Below are positions 1 through 14,000 of a stretch of 64,000 nucleotides of DNA, one piece after another (positions within the stretch are counted from its first letter, which is position 1; every line of letters starts with the position of its first letter). Origin of the DNA: Hirudinaria manillensis (Eukaryota; Annelida; Clitellata; Hirudinida; Hirudinidae). The notes beneath the pieces are model-generated. The model saw only the letters and a program-made list of their open reading frames with translations, had not been told where the DNA came from and ran no database searches. Made by a program: the position numbers and the translations under genes. The stretch is taken from the NCBI GenBank assembly GCA_034509925.1, contig CM067526.1:5677501-5741500 (forward strand). The letters are read 5' to 3'.

Positions 1-853
1 CGTCCATCCATCCATCCATCCTTCCATCCATCCATCCATCAATCCATCCATCCATCCATCCATCCGTCTATCCATCCGTCCGCCCATCCATCCAACCCTG
101 GAGTCTTCCATCGATCCACTTGCATCAATTACAAAAGCGATTCCATCCTCATTTTGCAACCTCGGTCAAGCGTCCATAGATACCGTCTGCACTCGCTCAG
201 TTGTTTTAGCGGGGCTTCTACGAGGGGAAATAACTGATATAGCGCTTAGTTGGTCGAACGATCGGATAAAAGCTGCTGAAGAGCATTTAAGGGATCCTTT
301 CCTACGTATATTTCCACTCCGCTGAAGTAAAAACAACGAACCGAGGAGTAAAGTTGGATGGATGGATGGATAGACGGATGAACGGATGGATGGGTGGATG
401 GATGGATGAATGGACGGACGATAAGATGGATTCAAAAATGAATGGATGAATGAATGAATGCACGAATGTATGAGTGAAGGAATGAATGAATAGAGGAGAA
501 TAAATAGGCGACCTTTTTGTTTTTCTTTCCACTAGCAGTTCTTGGAGGCTGGCAATCTATCGCTGGAAAGTAAAAGAAAAGCGGTCTGGTCGTAATTTAT
601 GTACACCCCTCTCCAAGGATGGAGTAACATGGTCTCAATAAACCTTCATTAATCAACCATCAATCCATTTATCACTCCATCCATCGAATATATGTTCTCC
701 ATCCATCCGTCCGTCCGTCCATCCACCTCTTTGTTCATTAATAAATTTCAAAATAATTGATCAAGTCGTAAGACCTTTTTATCAATGCATTCACCGTTAT
801 TGTCGACATCATAAGGTGGTTATAACGTCATCAATTATGTATAATTATTGCGC

Positions 854-894
<41 letters not shown>

Positions 895-1451
895 TAAAAA
901 TAATAATAATAATGTTGGTTTTATTACTTCTTTAATACGCGCACCTGTCTGTCAAGGTGAGTACAGATGCTATCCTTGAGATAGTGTCTTAAGCTTCTCG
1001 CATTACAAGCTATTAGTCAAACCACATCCGGCCATTTGCGTCACCATGACGACGATGTTGATCATCTGCATAACGATGATTACGAGGATGACAATCACGA
1101 TGATGAAGATGATGATGGCAACGACGACGACGATGATGATGATGATGATGATGTTGATGATAATGGTAATGATGCTGATGATGCTAGTGACTCAACTCTC
1201 TCTGGTGATATACGAATGTATTAACTGTAGTTGAGTTCACCTAGAACATGAAATCATTAGACACAATTATAATTACTCCTATTATAATAACAGTAATCAT
1301 AATTATTATTGTTATTATTATTATTTAAATTATTTCATGTCACGCATGCTTCATTAATCTCCAGGCTCGTTAGTCAGTCTTTTCCAGTTGTTTTAATTCT
1401 TTGATACCGATCATGATGATGATGATCTTTTATTTTTGTTTTTTTTTTTAG
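1..1451. repeat. 5' flank: (CCAT)n/(GGAT)n, (AAT)n and (GAT)n arrays
   Basis: No gene is recognisable here. Imperfect CCAT/CCGT tetranucleotides fill about 1-95, with the complementary GGAT/GAAT pattern at about 354-490. An (AAT)n run lies at 858-916 and a GAT/GAC-rich run at about 1040-1190. Open frames in these arrays (Ser/Pro/Ile/His or Asp-rich) are repeat artefacts. A 5' exon of the carbonic anhydrase-related gene could lie here or further upstream, but I could not identify a signal-peptide exon. Confidence 0.7.
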
Positions 1452-4400
1452 CTTTCTCTTCCACGTGGTCCGAATGGTGGACATACGAGGGCATTTCCGG
1501 TGAGTTAAGAAGGAATTTAATTGTCAAAATATTTTAAATAATTCGTTATAAAAGCATTTACTATATAAAACATACGCCCAAAATTATTATGTCAACATTT
1601 GCAATGATAATGATGATGATGGTAATGATGTTAATAATTATTATTATAATTATTTATATGTTATATTATATTCTATAACAATAATAATTGTTATTATATT
1701 TATGAATTCCTCTTCCTTTGTGAAATAAATATGAAGCCGTAACATAATTTGACTTCATCATCATCGTCGTCGTCGTCATCATCATCATCATCATCACCAT
1801 AATCATCATCATCACTTTAAAATGGTCAACGTTATTCTATGAATCTCTGTTAGTTACTTTTAGCGAGCATCTTTTTAACGATGAGAACGATTGTCTTGTT
1901 GTTGTTCTTCTCCTCCTTGTCATTATCGAACCGATGGACATTATCCGCCATGATAAATGGCCGGTGACGTCACAAAATGGCGGGTCGCCAGGCTAACTTG
2001 ATAACGTGTCACGTGTTTCCTGCCTTCTTTTGTACTCGCCCCGCAGCGACGACGACGACGACGACGACGATGATGATGATGTGGAACTTTGAAACATAAA
2101 AATTAGAAGTAAACAACTATCGAGAAAGTGATAGCTGAAGTAAACATCACCGACACTAACACTAAGTTAACGAGAAATAAAATATAAATAAACATGGCAA
2201 AGAAATAAATAGCTATAGTAAATATGTAAATATGTAAACATCATCAGTAAAAAGACCATTCGACTCTAGCCGGTGAAGCTTGAAGTAATGTTTCAGGTTT
2301 GGGGAGATTTTTTAAATGCAAACAAAAGAATTCTGCCAAAAAGGCAAGCAAAGTTACATTCACGACTTGGAAATATTGAGTAATTAAAATGTAATTTCAT
2401 TCGGCATGAGAGATGTAACCACCAGAATGGATGGACGGATGAATGGATGAATGAATGGAGAAAAGGATTGAATGAATGGATGGATGGATGAATGAATGAA
2501 TGAATGAATGAATGAATGAATGAATGAATGAATGAATGAATGAATGAATGAATGAATGAATGAATGAATGAATGAATGAATGAATGAATGAATGAATGAA
2601 TGAATGAATGAATGAATGAATGAATGAATGAATGAATGAATGAATGAATGAATGAATGAATGAATGAATGAATGAATGAATGAATGAATGAATGAATGAA
2701 TGAATGAATGAATGAATGAATGAATGAATGAATGAATGAATGAATGAATGAATGAATGAATGAATGAATGAATGAATGAATGAATGAATGAATGAATGAA
2801 TGAATGAATGAATGAATGAATGAATGAATGAATGTAGAAGGAGTTGAAAAGATGGAAATGAGTTAATAACGTGAGGTCAAAAAATGCTTCCCTGCTATCA
2901 TATGCGACATCTTTGTGATGCCTTCTTTCAAGCTACGTGAGGAGAATTTTAGTGGGGAGATGTTGCTGATGATGATGATGATGATGGGGAAGGGGCGAAT
3001 CTCTTCATGCTAATCTGTAATTTCAATATTTGCATGCATTAACTGCCTTGTTATTATTAATATTTATTATTATTATTATTATTATTTATTAATGATTATT
3101 AATCAATTAGTTATTTAAAAATTTATTTATTAATTATTACCCTATATCCCTGGATGGACCGACCAATTTACTAAAAGCATGTGGAGTAACAGAAAAAGTT
3201 GGCGACATCTTACACAATCTCTGTGACAAAAACGATTGCACCTTATTGTTATGAAAATTATTATAATTAAATAATTAAATGAATGCTTAAATAATTACCG
3301 ACGAGAATTACGAGAAACTTAAAGTTGATGTGTTTTTGTTTTCAACACCATGTCCCGAGCAATTGAATGTAGAAGGGTTAGGGTTAGAGGTTAGGGTTTG
3401 GGGTTAGGGTTGGGGTTAACCACCGTATCATTCAATAGCAACAGAATTAAAATCTCTAAGTCACATTTGTTGACAATTTCTAATTACTATTAATTAATTA
3501 TTTTAAAAAAATAATACACGCTTTTAATTTATTTTTAGAAGTGTCACAAACACACACGCACAAACACACAAGCACATACACACATTGTCGTCATTAAACT
3601 CGTGTAAAGCTAAGAACAACTAATGTTCTGTCTTAAGTCCAACATGAGTTGTTTATCAACATCAAGAAAACAAGATTTTAGTCACAACTTGGAAGCAGGA
3701 CCTTTGTTTAACAACACCGAGTTGAGAATCAAAATTCTCAACATAAAAAAATTTTTTCGTTGCAGTTTTTTCTGCACTTAACCGACCCTTCCACCGAACC
3801 TTCCACCCACCCTTCCACCCACTCATCCATCCATACTACCCTCTCGATCAAATTATCTCTCCTGCACTAAACTTAATGTTCCAATTGAATTCCCTTTGTT
3901 AAAATCATGATTTCAAATTTTCTCCGAGATTGTCGCACGGGACCAATTTCAATCCACCCACAGTCAACGGTTTATCCACCCCAGCCAACCCAATGCCCAC
4001 TCATTCACTCACTTGCTTCATCCAAAAATCTCATCACCAGGTTCTTAACCGAGCCGACACATCCAATCCTAACTACTCACCCATCCGTGTACTCGCTCAC
4101 TCTTCTACTCACCCACGCATGTACTCACTCACCCACCTACTCGACCACCCATGCACCCACCTCACATCCGCCTCTTAGCATCCAATTCATCCTGGACGAG
4201 ACAAAAGCTGAAATTTACAAGTGAAAGGAAGCAGCTCGATTTGAAATGCATGACACAAACCTGACTTCATCAATCAACAGGTTAACCACTGTTCAATGAT
4301 CATTGGCTAATCGTCACTCTTTCCCTTCGCATCCCAGGCGTCTCGCAGCGCCCCCTCTCGGCCACCCATCCATCCACCCACCTCCTCCTTTTACTCCCCA

Positions 4401-4543
4401 CTCCCATTCCCCCCTCTTAGGTCCGGCCAATCAATCTTGCTCTTTCTTTCATCCATCCACCATCCGTCTATCATTCAGGATCAGAGGAGATGAAGGAGAA
4501 TGGTCTTTCGTTTTAAAGTTCCGAGCACGTCAATAATAAAAAC

Positions 4544-4591
<48 letters not shown>

Positions 4592-7500
4592 TTCCATAAA
4601 TATTTAATAACAATTATAAGAAAATAACTAAAGCTATCTTGTTTAAAAAGTAATTACAATAATAATGCATTTAATAATATTTTTATTCAATTACAGTAAT
4701 AATACATTTAACAGTAACTAATGTTTTAAAACAGAAAATAATTCAACAATATCGACTAAAAAGTCCCAGAGTGGTACTTCCTGTATACAATTGTCCATAA
4801 CTTGAACATTAAAAACCACGATAACAATAATGATGACGACGACGACGACGATGACGAAGATGATGACGACGATGATGGCGACGACGTCCTTGATATTTTA
4901 ACAGTAATGCATTTTCCATGGCAACGGTTGGTCGGTGATTGAGGTTGAGGGGAGCGGCTTATCAATATTCACGACGTAGGCTGGATAGTTTTACGACAAC
5001 AGATTTTGAATAAATTTACATCTCATTATTATAATAAGAATGCTATTTAATTATTGCTTCTATTCGACTTGTGACCACCACAAAAACTTCGACGAAATCA
5101 TAAATAATGATTGTAATAAATTATCCATTCATTAATATTTATGAACTTTCACCTTCCAACCAGGTCCAGAATTTTGGGGTTTGGTGAACCCTGACTGGTA
5201 CATGTGTTCAAGGGGTAAACATCAATCACCCATTGACATCGACCCAACCCAACTTATTTTTGACCCAAATTTAAAGCCATTGCGAATCGACAGGCATAAG
5301 GTAAACGAAGCGGACTGAACTGATGGATTGATTGATTTCTTGATTGATTGATCGATCGATTTGTAGTCTGATTGATTGATTGATTTTTTGATTGATTGAT
5401 GGTTGCAGAAGTTTATTAAAAGTGTAATTTAATAGAATTTCCAACTCATCAGGACCGATTAAAAATTGTCGGTGAATTTTTTTCGATTCCATTTCATCAC
5501 GTCGTTGAAATCCACTTCTACTTTGTCACTTCCAGAAGTGTTTTTAAGTTGTCGTTAATGTCATTTATGTTATTTAATTACTAATTTAAGAAAATCAGCA
5601 CATCATAGCACGTTAACTTTATTATTGTTATTATCGTGGCTTCCGTTTTTAATAAACTAGCTTCATATTTTTTTATTAATAATCCGAGCGATCCATTAAT
5701 TCCCTTCTATTCGTCCATCCGTCCATCCGTGAATCCACTTCAGCAGGTGAAAGGCAGCCTAATAAACACGGGTCGAGACTTGAAGATCATCTTCGAGGAG
5801 GACCCTAACCTATCCCCCTACATCAACATCACCAGGGGACCGCTGGCCTACCATTACAAGGCCATGGAGGTCTCCATGCACTTTGGTGCCCACGATCAGG
5901 ACTGGGGCTCCGAACATGCTGTCAACGGGGTTCACTTTCCAGGAGAAGTAAGAAATCGTGGTTATGATTCATTCTGTGGTCATTTTGTATTGATGATGAC
6001 ATTGTAATGATAATACTTATTATTGTCTATAGTTCCATTGATTTGAAAATTCAGATTAAAATTCGTTATTACAAAAAAATATCCAAAATTAGCAATTTAG
6101 AATTTCAGGTAAATAACTGTACTCGCAGTATTTCGCTTGGATTTGCCATGTCGAGAGACCACATTGGGCCCATTGCGAGGAACAAAGAGAGGAGCGATAA
6201 ATAATGAATGAAAGAAGGACGCACCTTGCAATGGTCACATACCCAAGAGATCATTGATTTACTGGAAGAGCAGTTTTTAAGCATGGACCAGAGACATTAA
6301 TGATGAAAACCTTTGGGGACTCTTTGATGCCAACTTCACATGCCCTAGAGGAGTGGAAGGATGTGAGTGAACGGTTTGAATGGACGGGTGGACGGGTGGG
6401 TGGATGAGTGGATTGTAAAGCAGCAGCAGAGGATGAATTTTCTTCAAACGTCGCTATCTTTTCCACCACGGTCTGAGAAACAAACTCGGAAACACACGTC
6501 TACTCGGGCATCGTAACCGTATTGCTTTCGCATTATACTAACAGTCCCCTCGCCAAAGCCACCCATAGGTTCACCCCTCTGCCGGAGACGGTAATGCTTG
6601 GTGACCTGGGAGTCATCAGCATGTGAAAGAAACTGAGGCTAGGTCATGCGGATCGACGCTTATGGGCCGATATTATACGACCTGTCATCAACCTGAGTTC
6701 CTGCTCTGTGTCATCCTTATTTATGACTCCCCACTCCATCGAGTAAACTCAACTTTACATTTCGAGTGGCAAAGGGTGGAGTGTTTGAAAAGGAAGTGAA
6801 CCAATGGACTTCGGGAAGTTTAACAAATGACCGTAATTCCTTTTCGATATCCACTTTTACGTCTATGTATGATATCGTTACCATAATATATCTTCACGAG
6901 TAATTATCCTATTTCAATCCTCAAATTTAACCATAATCATCATCGTCATCGTCGTCGTCATAGCCATCGTCATCACAATCAAAATCAAAATCATTGCGAG
7001 AATCCCCCCGAAAGTAATGATCAGCATAAGTAGCATCATCCCCATCATCATCACCTCACTGACAATTGTGTTCATGACAAAGAATAACGTTATGCGATCA
7101 GTTGGAGCTTAGGGAAGAAACACCATTTTGTTGCAGCCATCATCATCATCTCCTCCTCGCTAGCATCATCATCATCATCACCATTACCTTTTTAGTCAAC
7201 GTCGCCTTTGTCATCTTTTTCAATTCGTGGTAGGCATTATCAATCCTCGGTAATATAATATAACTATAGTAACATTTATTTATATTAAGTACCATTGATC
7301 AATAATCTGTTTTTATTTAATTCACCAGTTTCAGATTCTTGGTTACAATGCAGAACTATATGGAAACATGAGTCAAGCCATTACATCTACCAGTGGGCTT
7401 GTGGGAATCTCCATATTGGTTCAGGTGGCGATAATTATTTGGATTTTATTACCAATTAATTTAGTTATTACAAACTTATTTAAAACATTAGATTTAATTT

Positions 7501-9160
7501 AATTTTTTTTCTGAAAATTGATAAAATAAATTTTAAAAATATTAATTTCACCAGATAGGAAAGTCTCCAAATCCCGACTTGGAGTCCATAACGGGGCTCG
7601 TCAACAGGGTGACTTACAAAGGTCAGCTTTTTGATCCAGGTCAAGGTCACACTAAGGTCAACTAATTACGCCACGTGATGCGAGAGGATTATATGGCGAC
7701 AAAATGATTTATATGGAAAATGGAAATAGATTGGAAGAGGGCATCGTCATCATCAGACTTGTAGTATTGGGTACTGGTACTAGAACTTGTACTTGAGCTT
7801 ACTAGTATTGGTACTTAAAAAACAGGGTAATGGCCAAAGTCTTCTTCTATAGTCATCGTCTTCATCGGGTGATTTAATTTGACGTAGGCATCAGGTCTTA
7901 ATGTATATCGTTATGTTTCAATTGATTGCTTAATTAAGTCTCTAATATTTACATTTGTTATATTTTGTAGAACGTATCTTCTAAAATGCCAACATATCCC
8001 AAAAAATTTATTACAAGTCTTGTAATAAGGCTAGGTTTTATGCCTCCATCATCTTAATTACAAATAAAATTTCTGAGATGAAAACAATAATGAATCTGAT
8101 TGTTATCTCGACTAAGCTTTGAAAGTTGGAAATTTTTACGACGATGACGGCGGTGATGATGACAATGATGATGCTGATGCTGATGACGATGACAATAACA
8201 CGTATATTAAGTTGTTAACACCTGGCACTAATTATTATGACCGCATCTTGATAAATTCTCTATATTTGGGAGATTAAATCTGAAACGGAAATCGAAAAAT
8301 TATCACTTAACGATTATTTAAATGAATAAAATATAAATTCAAAGCAAATCGAATGTTGTAAGACTATTCCAGATGATTCCAGAACGTATCATCCGCCATT
8401 ACTTTTAATTATTCGCGGATGCACGGTCCCAGTTGACTTTGGTCATTTTTCATTGCGTCACTTGAAACATAGAATTGGCGGTAATCGCTTGATCTAACCA
8501 GGAGACGGGAAACCAGATCTGACTTGAAATCGCGTTGGACACGATTCGCCTTCATTATTATGCTTCCAGGTCAACAGGTCGAAGTTCAGCTGTCAATCAA
8601 CGGACTGGTTCCTCTTACGAATGATTACATCACCTACGAAGGTTCACTGACTCAACCTGGTTGTCAGGAAACTGTCACGTGGGTGGTTTTAAATAGGCCC
8701 CTCTACATTGGCAAAGAGCAGGTTTGTGCTCGAGTTTTCTTTCAACTCTCTTGCAGCGGATTGCTGCAAAGGTCAATTGCTTGCATATAAATCAGGGATG
8801 TCAAGGGGTGACAAATGCAAAAAGGCTATATAATTCCTAACCTATTTTAGAGTTTTGCAAATGAATTCTCTTGAAATTAACCGAAATGATGTCTATGTCT
8901 TTAAACGTAACTGCATCGCATGCGTTAAGATGATGAATATAATGTTTGGAAATTAAAGTTAAGCAATCTGACTAGGAAAGACTATTTAATTAATGCAACA
9001 GATGGATGCCCTACGACGAGTAATGCAAGGAGACAAAGAAAACCCCAAGTTTCCAATGTATAAGAATTGCCGACCAACGATGTCCGTTCAACATAGACCC
9101 ATCAGAACCAACATCCAGCTTAGATCCGATGTTGGTTGCTGTGAAATTTTTTTAGTTTGA
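1452..9160 (+). CDS. CA10: Carbonic anhydrase-related protein (CA10/CA11 type), partial 5' end
   Basis: Seven exons follow the alpha-carbonic anhydrase fold and match CARP X/XI best: 1452-1499, 5164-5300, 5747-5947, 7329-7424, 7555-7621, 8570-8721, 9002-9160, all with AG/GT borders and consistent phases. Diagnostic stretches are WWTYEGISGPEFWGLVNP, CSRGKHQSPIDID, LINTGRDL, GGPMTYSHR-like RGPLAYHYKAMEVSMHFG, NRVTYKG, TYEGSLTQPGCQETVTWVV and a tail with CRPTM...RPIRTNI. About 285 residues are seen; vertebrate CA10 has 328, so an N-terminal exon with the signal peptide is missing. Where active enzymes have zinc-binding His94 and His119, this protein has Ser (EVSMHFG) and Gln (FQILGYN); only the His96 equivalent remains, so it should not hydrate CO2. 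Known CA10/CA11 proteins are secreted neuronal ligands of neurexins; that role here is inferred from family. Confidence 0.93.
1920..2075. promoter_or_regulatory. Promoter-like GC-rich island inside the first seen CA10 intron
   Basis: In an AT-rich intron this patch holds GCCATGATAAATGGCC, a full CRE (TGACGTCA, about 1967), AAAATGGCGGG resembling a YY1 site, a CACGTG (about 2010) and a (CGA)n run at 2045-2070. The cluster looks like an alternative promoter or enhancer. No transcript evidence is available. Confidence 0.35.
2424..2834. repeat. (TGAA)n tetranucleotide microsatellite
   Basis: A nearly perfect TGAA array runs from about 2488 to 2834, roughly 85 units, led in by degenerate GGAT/GAAT units. 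It lies in the large intron of the carbonic anhydrase-related gene and encodes nothing. Confidence 0.97.
3374..3420 (+). repeat. Interstitial TTAGGG telomere-like repeat
   Basis: About 45 bp of GGGTTAGGGTTAGAGG-like units, i.e. degenerate (TTAGGG)n, in the CA10 intron. Shorter traces (ATTAGGG, TAGGGTTAGGGG) recur near 12228 and 12274. TTAGGG is the ancestral animal telomere repeat. Confidence 0.8.
3790..4600. repeat. Pyrimidine-rich CCACC/CCATCC degenerate repeat and (AAT)n
   Basis: Intronic. Degenerate CCACCC/CCATCC/TCACTCACC units run from about 3790 to 4470 and give spurious Pro/His/Ser/Thr frames. A clean (AAT)n run of about 54 bp follows at 4538-4591. A GAC/GAT-rich patch lies at 4835-4890. 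Confidence 0.75.
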
Positions 9161-11012
9161 TTCCTACTTAATTAATTATTAAGTAATCTGGGTTGTTGTT
9201 CTTTTTTAGTTTTTCTTAATTTTTATTCGCTCGCTCACAATGCATTTTTTTTTCAGAATGAAGAATGCAACGTCGAAAGATTGGTTTACTACAAAGGTTA
9301 AAAAAATGCTTCGTTACTCAAATACAATAATGCACCTTCTTGATAAAGTTTCTTAATTCGCAAACGTTATGTTTCTGTCAAATAATCTTATGTTGTTGCA
9401 GCAAACATTTTGGAGCGGAGTTAAAGATTGTATCTTCGTCTAAGAAGAGTGAAACATTCATTTGATTTACCTAACGAATGTTTACAATTTACACAATTAT
9501 ATTTCGGCACTTCTTTCACATTTGCATGTAACTAAAACGGTCATTTTATTGCAAGCCTCACAACTTTAGTCGTCATAGCACGAGGAACTGATTAGCGTCT
9601 CGGCGGCTGGTAGACATTTGTTGTTGGAGTTATGACTTTTATATGCGTTTTAACATTGTGGCAGTGTTTCACCAACTTCTGTGCAAGGAAGTGTTTGCTA
9701 TTCTTCCGAATGGATTTTTTGGAGAGTATTTTGACGACTATCAATGTACTAGTTGTATCATAAGTGATCGATACTTCAATTAAAGAAAGATCTTAAAGGC
9801 ATTACCATAGCTATGCAAGTATCATGTTAAAGGTAATCATCTATAAAAGCGACATACATAAGCATGAGCTGTCAGAATAACATCTCTAAAAGTACTCTTG
9901 ACGAGCTTAGTTGGATGCTTTAATCTCTATGACCTAATATTAATAAATCAAAGGTTTGTTCTTAAGCATGCCAGCTAGATCTACCTCGTTAAGCGCAGAG
10001 AAACTCTTTATAGTCGGTATTCGAACATTAAAAAGAAGTAAAAGTGCAAGTTATTATTCATGCAAACCCTGAAGTGTTTCATGCTCAATTGCTTTGAATG
10101 CTATAATCGGAGTGCATAATTTACAGTGGCATCTAATTCAAGTAAAACCCAGGAAAAACCCCAGACACACCAGAATAGGAAAAGTAGCTTGAACCAAGAT
10201 TTTATGTGGTTTATATTTCTTTAACAATCTGATTCTATAAACTTTGAATGTCAAAGTGCAAAATCAAATCTGAAATCTAAAAACAAGGGAAACTCTTATA
10301 AAGGAATGAGCAGCAAACAGGTTCAAATGTAGCATTTCACAACATTTGAGTGAGTATACCATTTGCCATTGACCAGAAATAAATGAAAATTCAGATATAA
10401 TTTCATGGTGCTTTGATTAAAATGGCATATCGAAATGATTGAATTCAGTTCTTGTATTAAAGTTTGAATCTCCAAAACGAAAGCTTAAATAAATTGCACA
10501 CTTTTGCTTTAACCAGATACAAATTATGGAAGACAATCCCCAATTATAATCTTTAGCCAGCACAGGTTTCACCAAATAGCAGCTGAATTATTGAGCAAAC
10601 ACTCCAAGAAGATCATTAAAACCTTTAAAATAATCTAAATGAATTGGATTGATGTTCCTTCAAGATGTGAAAAACCAAACCTTTTTTGAAACAATAAAAT
10701 GAATGAATTTTAAAGAATATAATTTATTTATTTGTAAAAACAGGCAATCACATTCATTGCTCTTAGAAATACATTCAGAATAGTTTAATCGTAGACTAAT
10801 AAAAGTGAATATCGAGAAAAATTAAATCAAATACTTAAATTAGGGAATAAATTGTCAAATCGACTAAAGTTTGAACTCCTTAGAATCTTGAGCACGAGGA
10901 TAAAACTGAAATAAAGTCTTGAAATGACTGAAGAAATGTGACTTAATAATTACGAATTTAATCAGGGAGGTTAAAAAGGAAAAAACTTGAAGAATTGAAA
11001 TATTTACTTAAT
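9161..11012. other. Convergent intergenic/3' UTR region between CA10 and PGM2
   Basis: No open frame of note. It should hold both 3' UTRs. A minus-strand AATAAA (TTTATT on plus, about 10723-10728) lies about 290 bp past the PGM2 stop and is the likely PGM2 poly(A) signal. Plus-strand AATAAA hexamers occur near 9943 and 10693. The sequence is less repeat-dense than the rest of the window. Confidence 0.6.
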
Positions 11013-14000
11013 TTAAAATTCCCTGGAAATGAGTCCATTAATTGATGGTTGGAGGAATTCTTCAATCACCATGGCAACCAACTTTTCCAGATTGCTTCTT
11101 ATTGCAGATTGATCGAGTCTGAAAATACACGAGATCCACGTTACTTGGGCAGGTGAGAGAAATTAGTAATAAATTAATTAATTATAAAAATAATAAGATG
11201 AGCTGTTGGTCAGTGAGTAAAATAATCTGTAACGGTAACTAACCCGGAATTAGGTGGGGCACAGAACTCGGAATAGTATTTGATCTTTGGTTCCGTGCCG
11301 CTCGTTCTCAGGGTCACCACGCATGGGGGTTCAACGAAGGTGAAGGTCATCATCTCACTTGATTTACTGACTGGCAGAATCTGAAATCATGTGTAAATCT
11401 ATTGCAATAACTATTGCTCAATGTACTAAATGATAAATTCTTTTCAAAATGAAAGAAGTAACTAACGGCCCTGTTGCCATGCTGACTGTTGTCATATCCA
11501 GTAGCGAGATCTCTTATGTATTTGATTTTGTAGGCTCCACATTCAGAAGGGTACTGAAGGTGACATTGAAAAGTGTGAATAAATCTCCATTAAAATAGGA
11601 ATTCTCGTAAAATGTTCACCGACGCTCTGATTGTCTCCAAGCGATCGAATCCTCTGAAAGATCTTCTTGATCTTCATTGGATCGTGGCAAATGAAGTAAG
11701 AATTGGAGCTGACATGTTCACCATAACTGAAGTTATTTTTAAGCTAATTAATAAATTAGACACTTATTATTTATTTGGGATATTATCACATTTTATTATC
11801 AAACATTTCCAACATAAACATCAAAAATAAAACCTAAAACTCACTGCTCATAGATTTTTCTCAACTGTTGCAACAAAGTCAGTCCTTTGCTTGCCAAGTA
11901 GTTTGCCAACTCTGAAGCAACAACACCAGCACTGATACCATCCTTATCGAGTACTGTACTACCACACATGAATCCTGAATGCAATAATTAATTAATAAAT
12001 ATCAATTAACTTGATTAAGGTACTTTTTATGAGTTCAAAGACAAAATGAAGTTGATAAATAATTTTAAATAAATTTGAAATATGAATTCAATTACTTTAT
12101 TGCTTGGCAAACTGACCTATGGCTTCTTCGAAGGCAAATATCACATCGTGCCCTTGATTGACATAAAAGTGAGATCTGTTGCCCATGTACTTGAAGCCAG
12201 TCAATGTTTCCTTCATTTGGACGGTGGATTAGGGTTACAATAATAATTATTGTAATAATAATAATAATAATAATAGGGTTAGGGGAAATGATTCAGTTGG
12301 AAATTAATGGTTTATGCTTTCACCACTAAAATAGTCAATGAAAATAATTTTCATTTCATGCCAAAGTGCCTATGCTAACACTGCCAAGTTTATAGTTTTG
12401 TAAATAACCAACTAATGAATAAAACTTATTTTATTAATTATTAAAGCTTAAGACATTAATTAACATATAAAATTAAATCAAACCACTTTTAATTTATTTT
12501 AATTTTCAGCAACAATTTTGATAATTATAAGACCACCAATCCATATTACAACCTTAAATCATCTGAGTTGTTCATTTCTTAACTATAGTTTGGAATCTCA
12601 GATTCATGACGGTAGCAAGCAATGTTTAAAAAATGTTAATAATAAATAGTATATAAATTATAAATAAGTTATTTGCAATATTTACCTCATAACCAACTCC
12701 TTCAGCCATGCAAATGCTTTCAAGAATTCTAGAAGAAACTGTACTGGCAAAACAATATGGCTTCACATCTGCACAAAGTTGTTACAATGTTTAAAGTCAA
12801 TGACCTGCATCCATTTTGTTTTGATTCCAGCATGGAAACAATGATTAATAATTTATAGCAACCAATTCTCGGATGTTGTTCTTTGTAACATTTGATGAGC
12901 CACCATCCGAGCAAAGCGGCGGTTTCATTTCCCGTGAATGTGTGCCAATCTCCACTGATTCAACAAGATAAATTAACATCGGTTAGTAATAAGTAAATTA
13001 TTAAGATCCAATTATTAATTAAGAATAACATAAAAGTCTATTATAAAAGCTAATATAAACTAAATAAACCACCAAGTTTTTTCTTAATAAAACCAACTCG
13101 GGTTTCTTTTCGGCCACTGCCAGCCTATCGGCGTCCGGGTCGTTGGCAAGAATGACGGTGGATTCATTCTTAATGGCTGTTTTGATTGCATAGTCCTATT
13201 AAAATATAAATAATTGAATTAAAAGTTTGTTTAATTGGCTTTACCATCTCACACAAACATCTACTCACCAATGCACTTTTACCCTCTTCAGGATTTGGAT
13301 ATTTTACTGTTGGAAAATCAGGATCGGGCGTAACCTAGTTAAAATGAATCGTGATAAAATACTAAATAATATAAAATATTATTATAATAAAAAATTGATA
13401 TTATTTGAATAACACTTCTTGTTAATAATAAACTTCCATTTTTGCGAGTAAAGTCACAATAACAAATCACCTTAGAATTTAAAAAAACAGAGAATTAAAA
13501 TCACTTTGAAGCATAACACAAACCTGCTCAACAACAGGTACCAGGTTTTTGAAGGAAAATGCATGGAAAGCTTCGAGAAAGAATTTGTAACCAACTCCAT
13601 GCATGGCAGTGTAGGTGAACTTGAGAGAGGAAGCAGAATTTAATTCTCTGCAAACAGAATAAATTAATATTATTTAAGTAATAAATTAGTTAATGATTAA
13701 ATGATGTCAAACATCACCTATGGAAGCAAAGCTTGCTCAAATCTCGATTGTAAGATTCAAAGATCTCTTGATAAGGATCTGACACGATATTTGACGTCAA
13801 CAGAATGTCAACATCCCAGGAACTTGCAAGAGGCAGCAGATTTTCTTCTATCTTTTTTGAAATCCCTTTGTCATGGGGTGAAATAATCTGACCCAGCAAA
13901 ACAAGATGAAAAAGTAAATACTGTATTGTAATCTCTAACAATAATTTAGTAATAATAAAGTTTTATGTTTTAAGATTTAGATGGTTAATAAGTTAACTGT

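Noticed and set aside
6470-6760. GC-richer patch in the CA10 intron with a frame RFTPLPETVMLGDLGVISM
   Set aside because: Interrupted by stops, no splice borders and no family recognised; probably an old insertion, not annotated as a gene.
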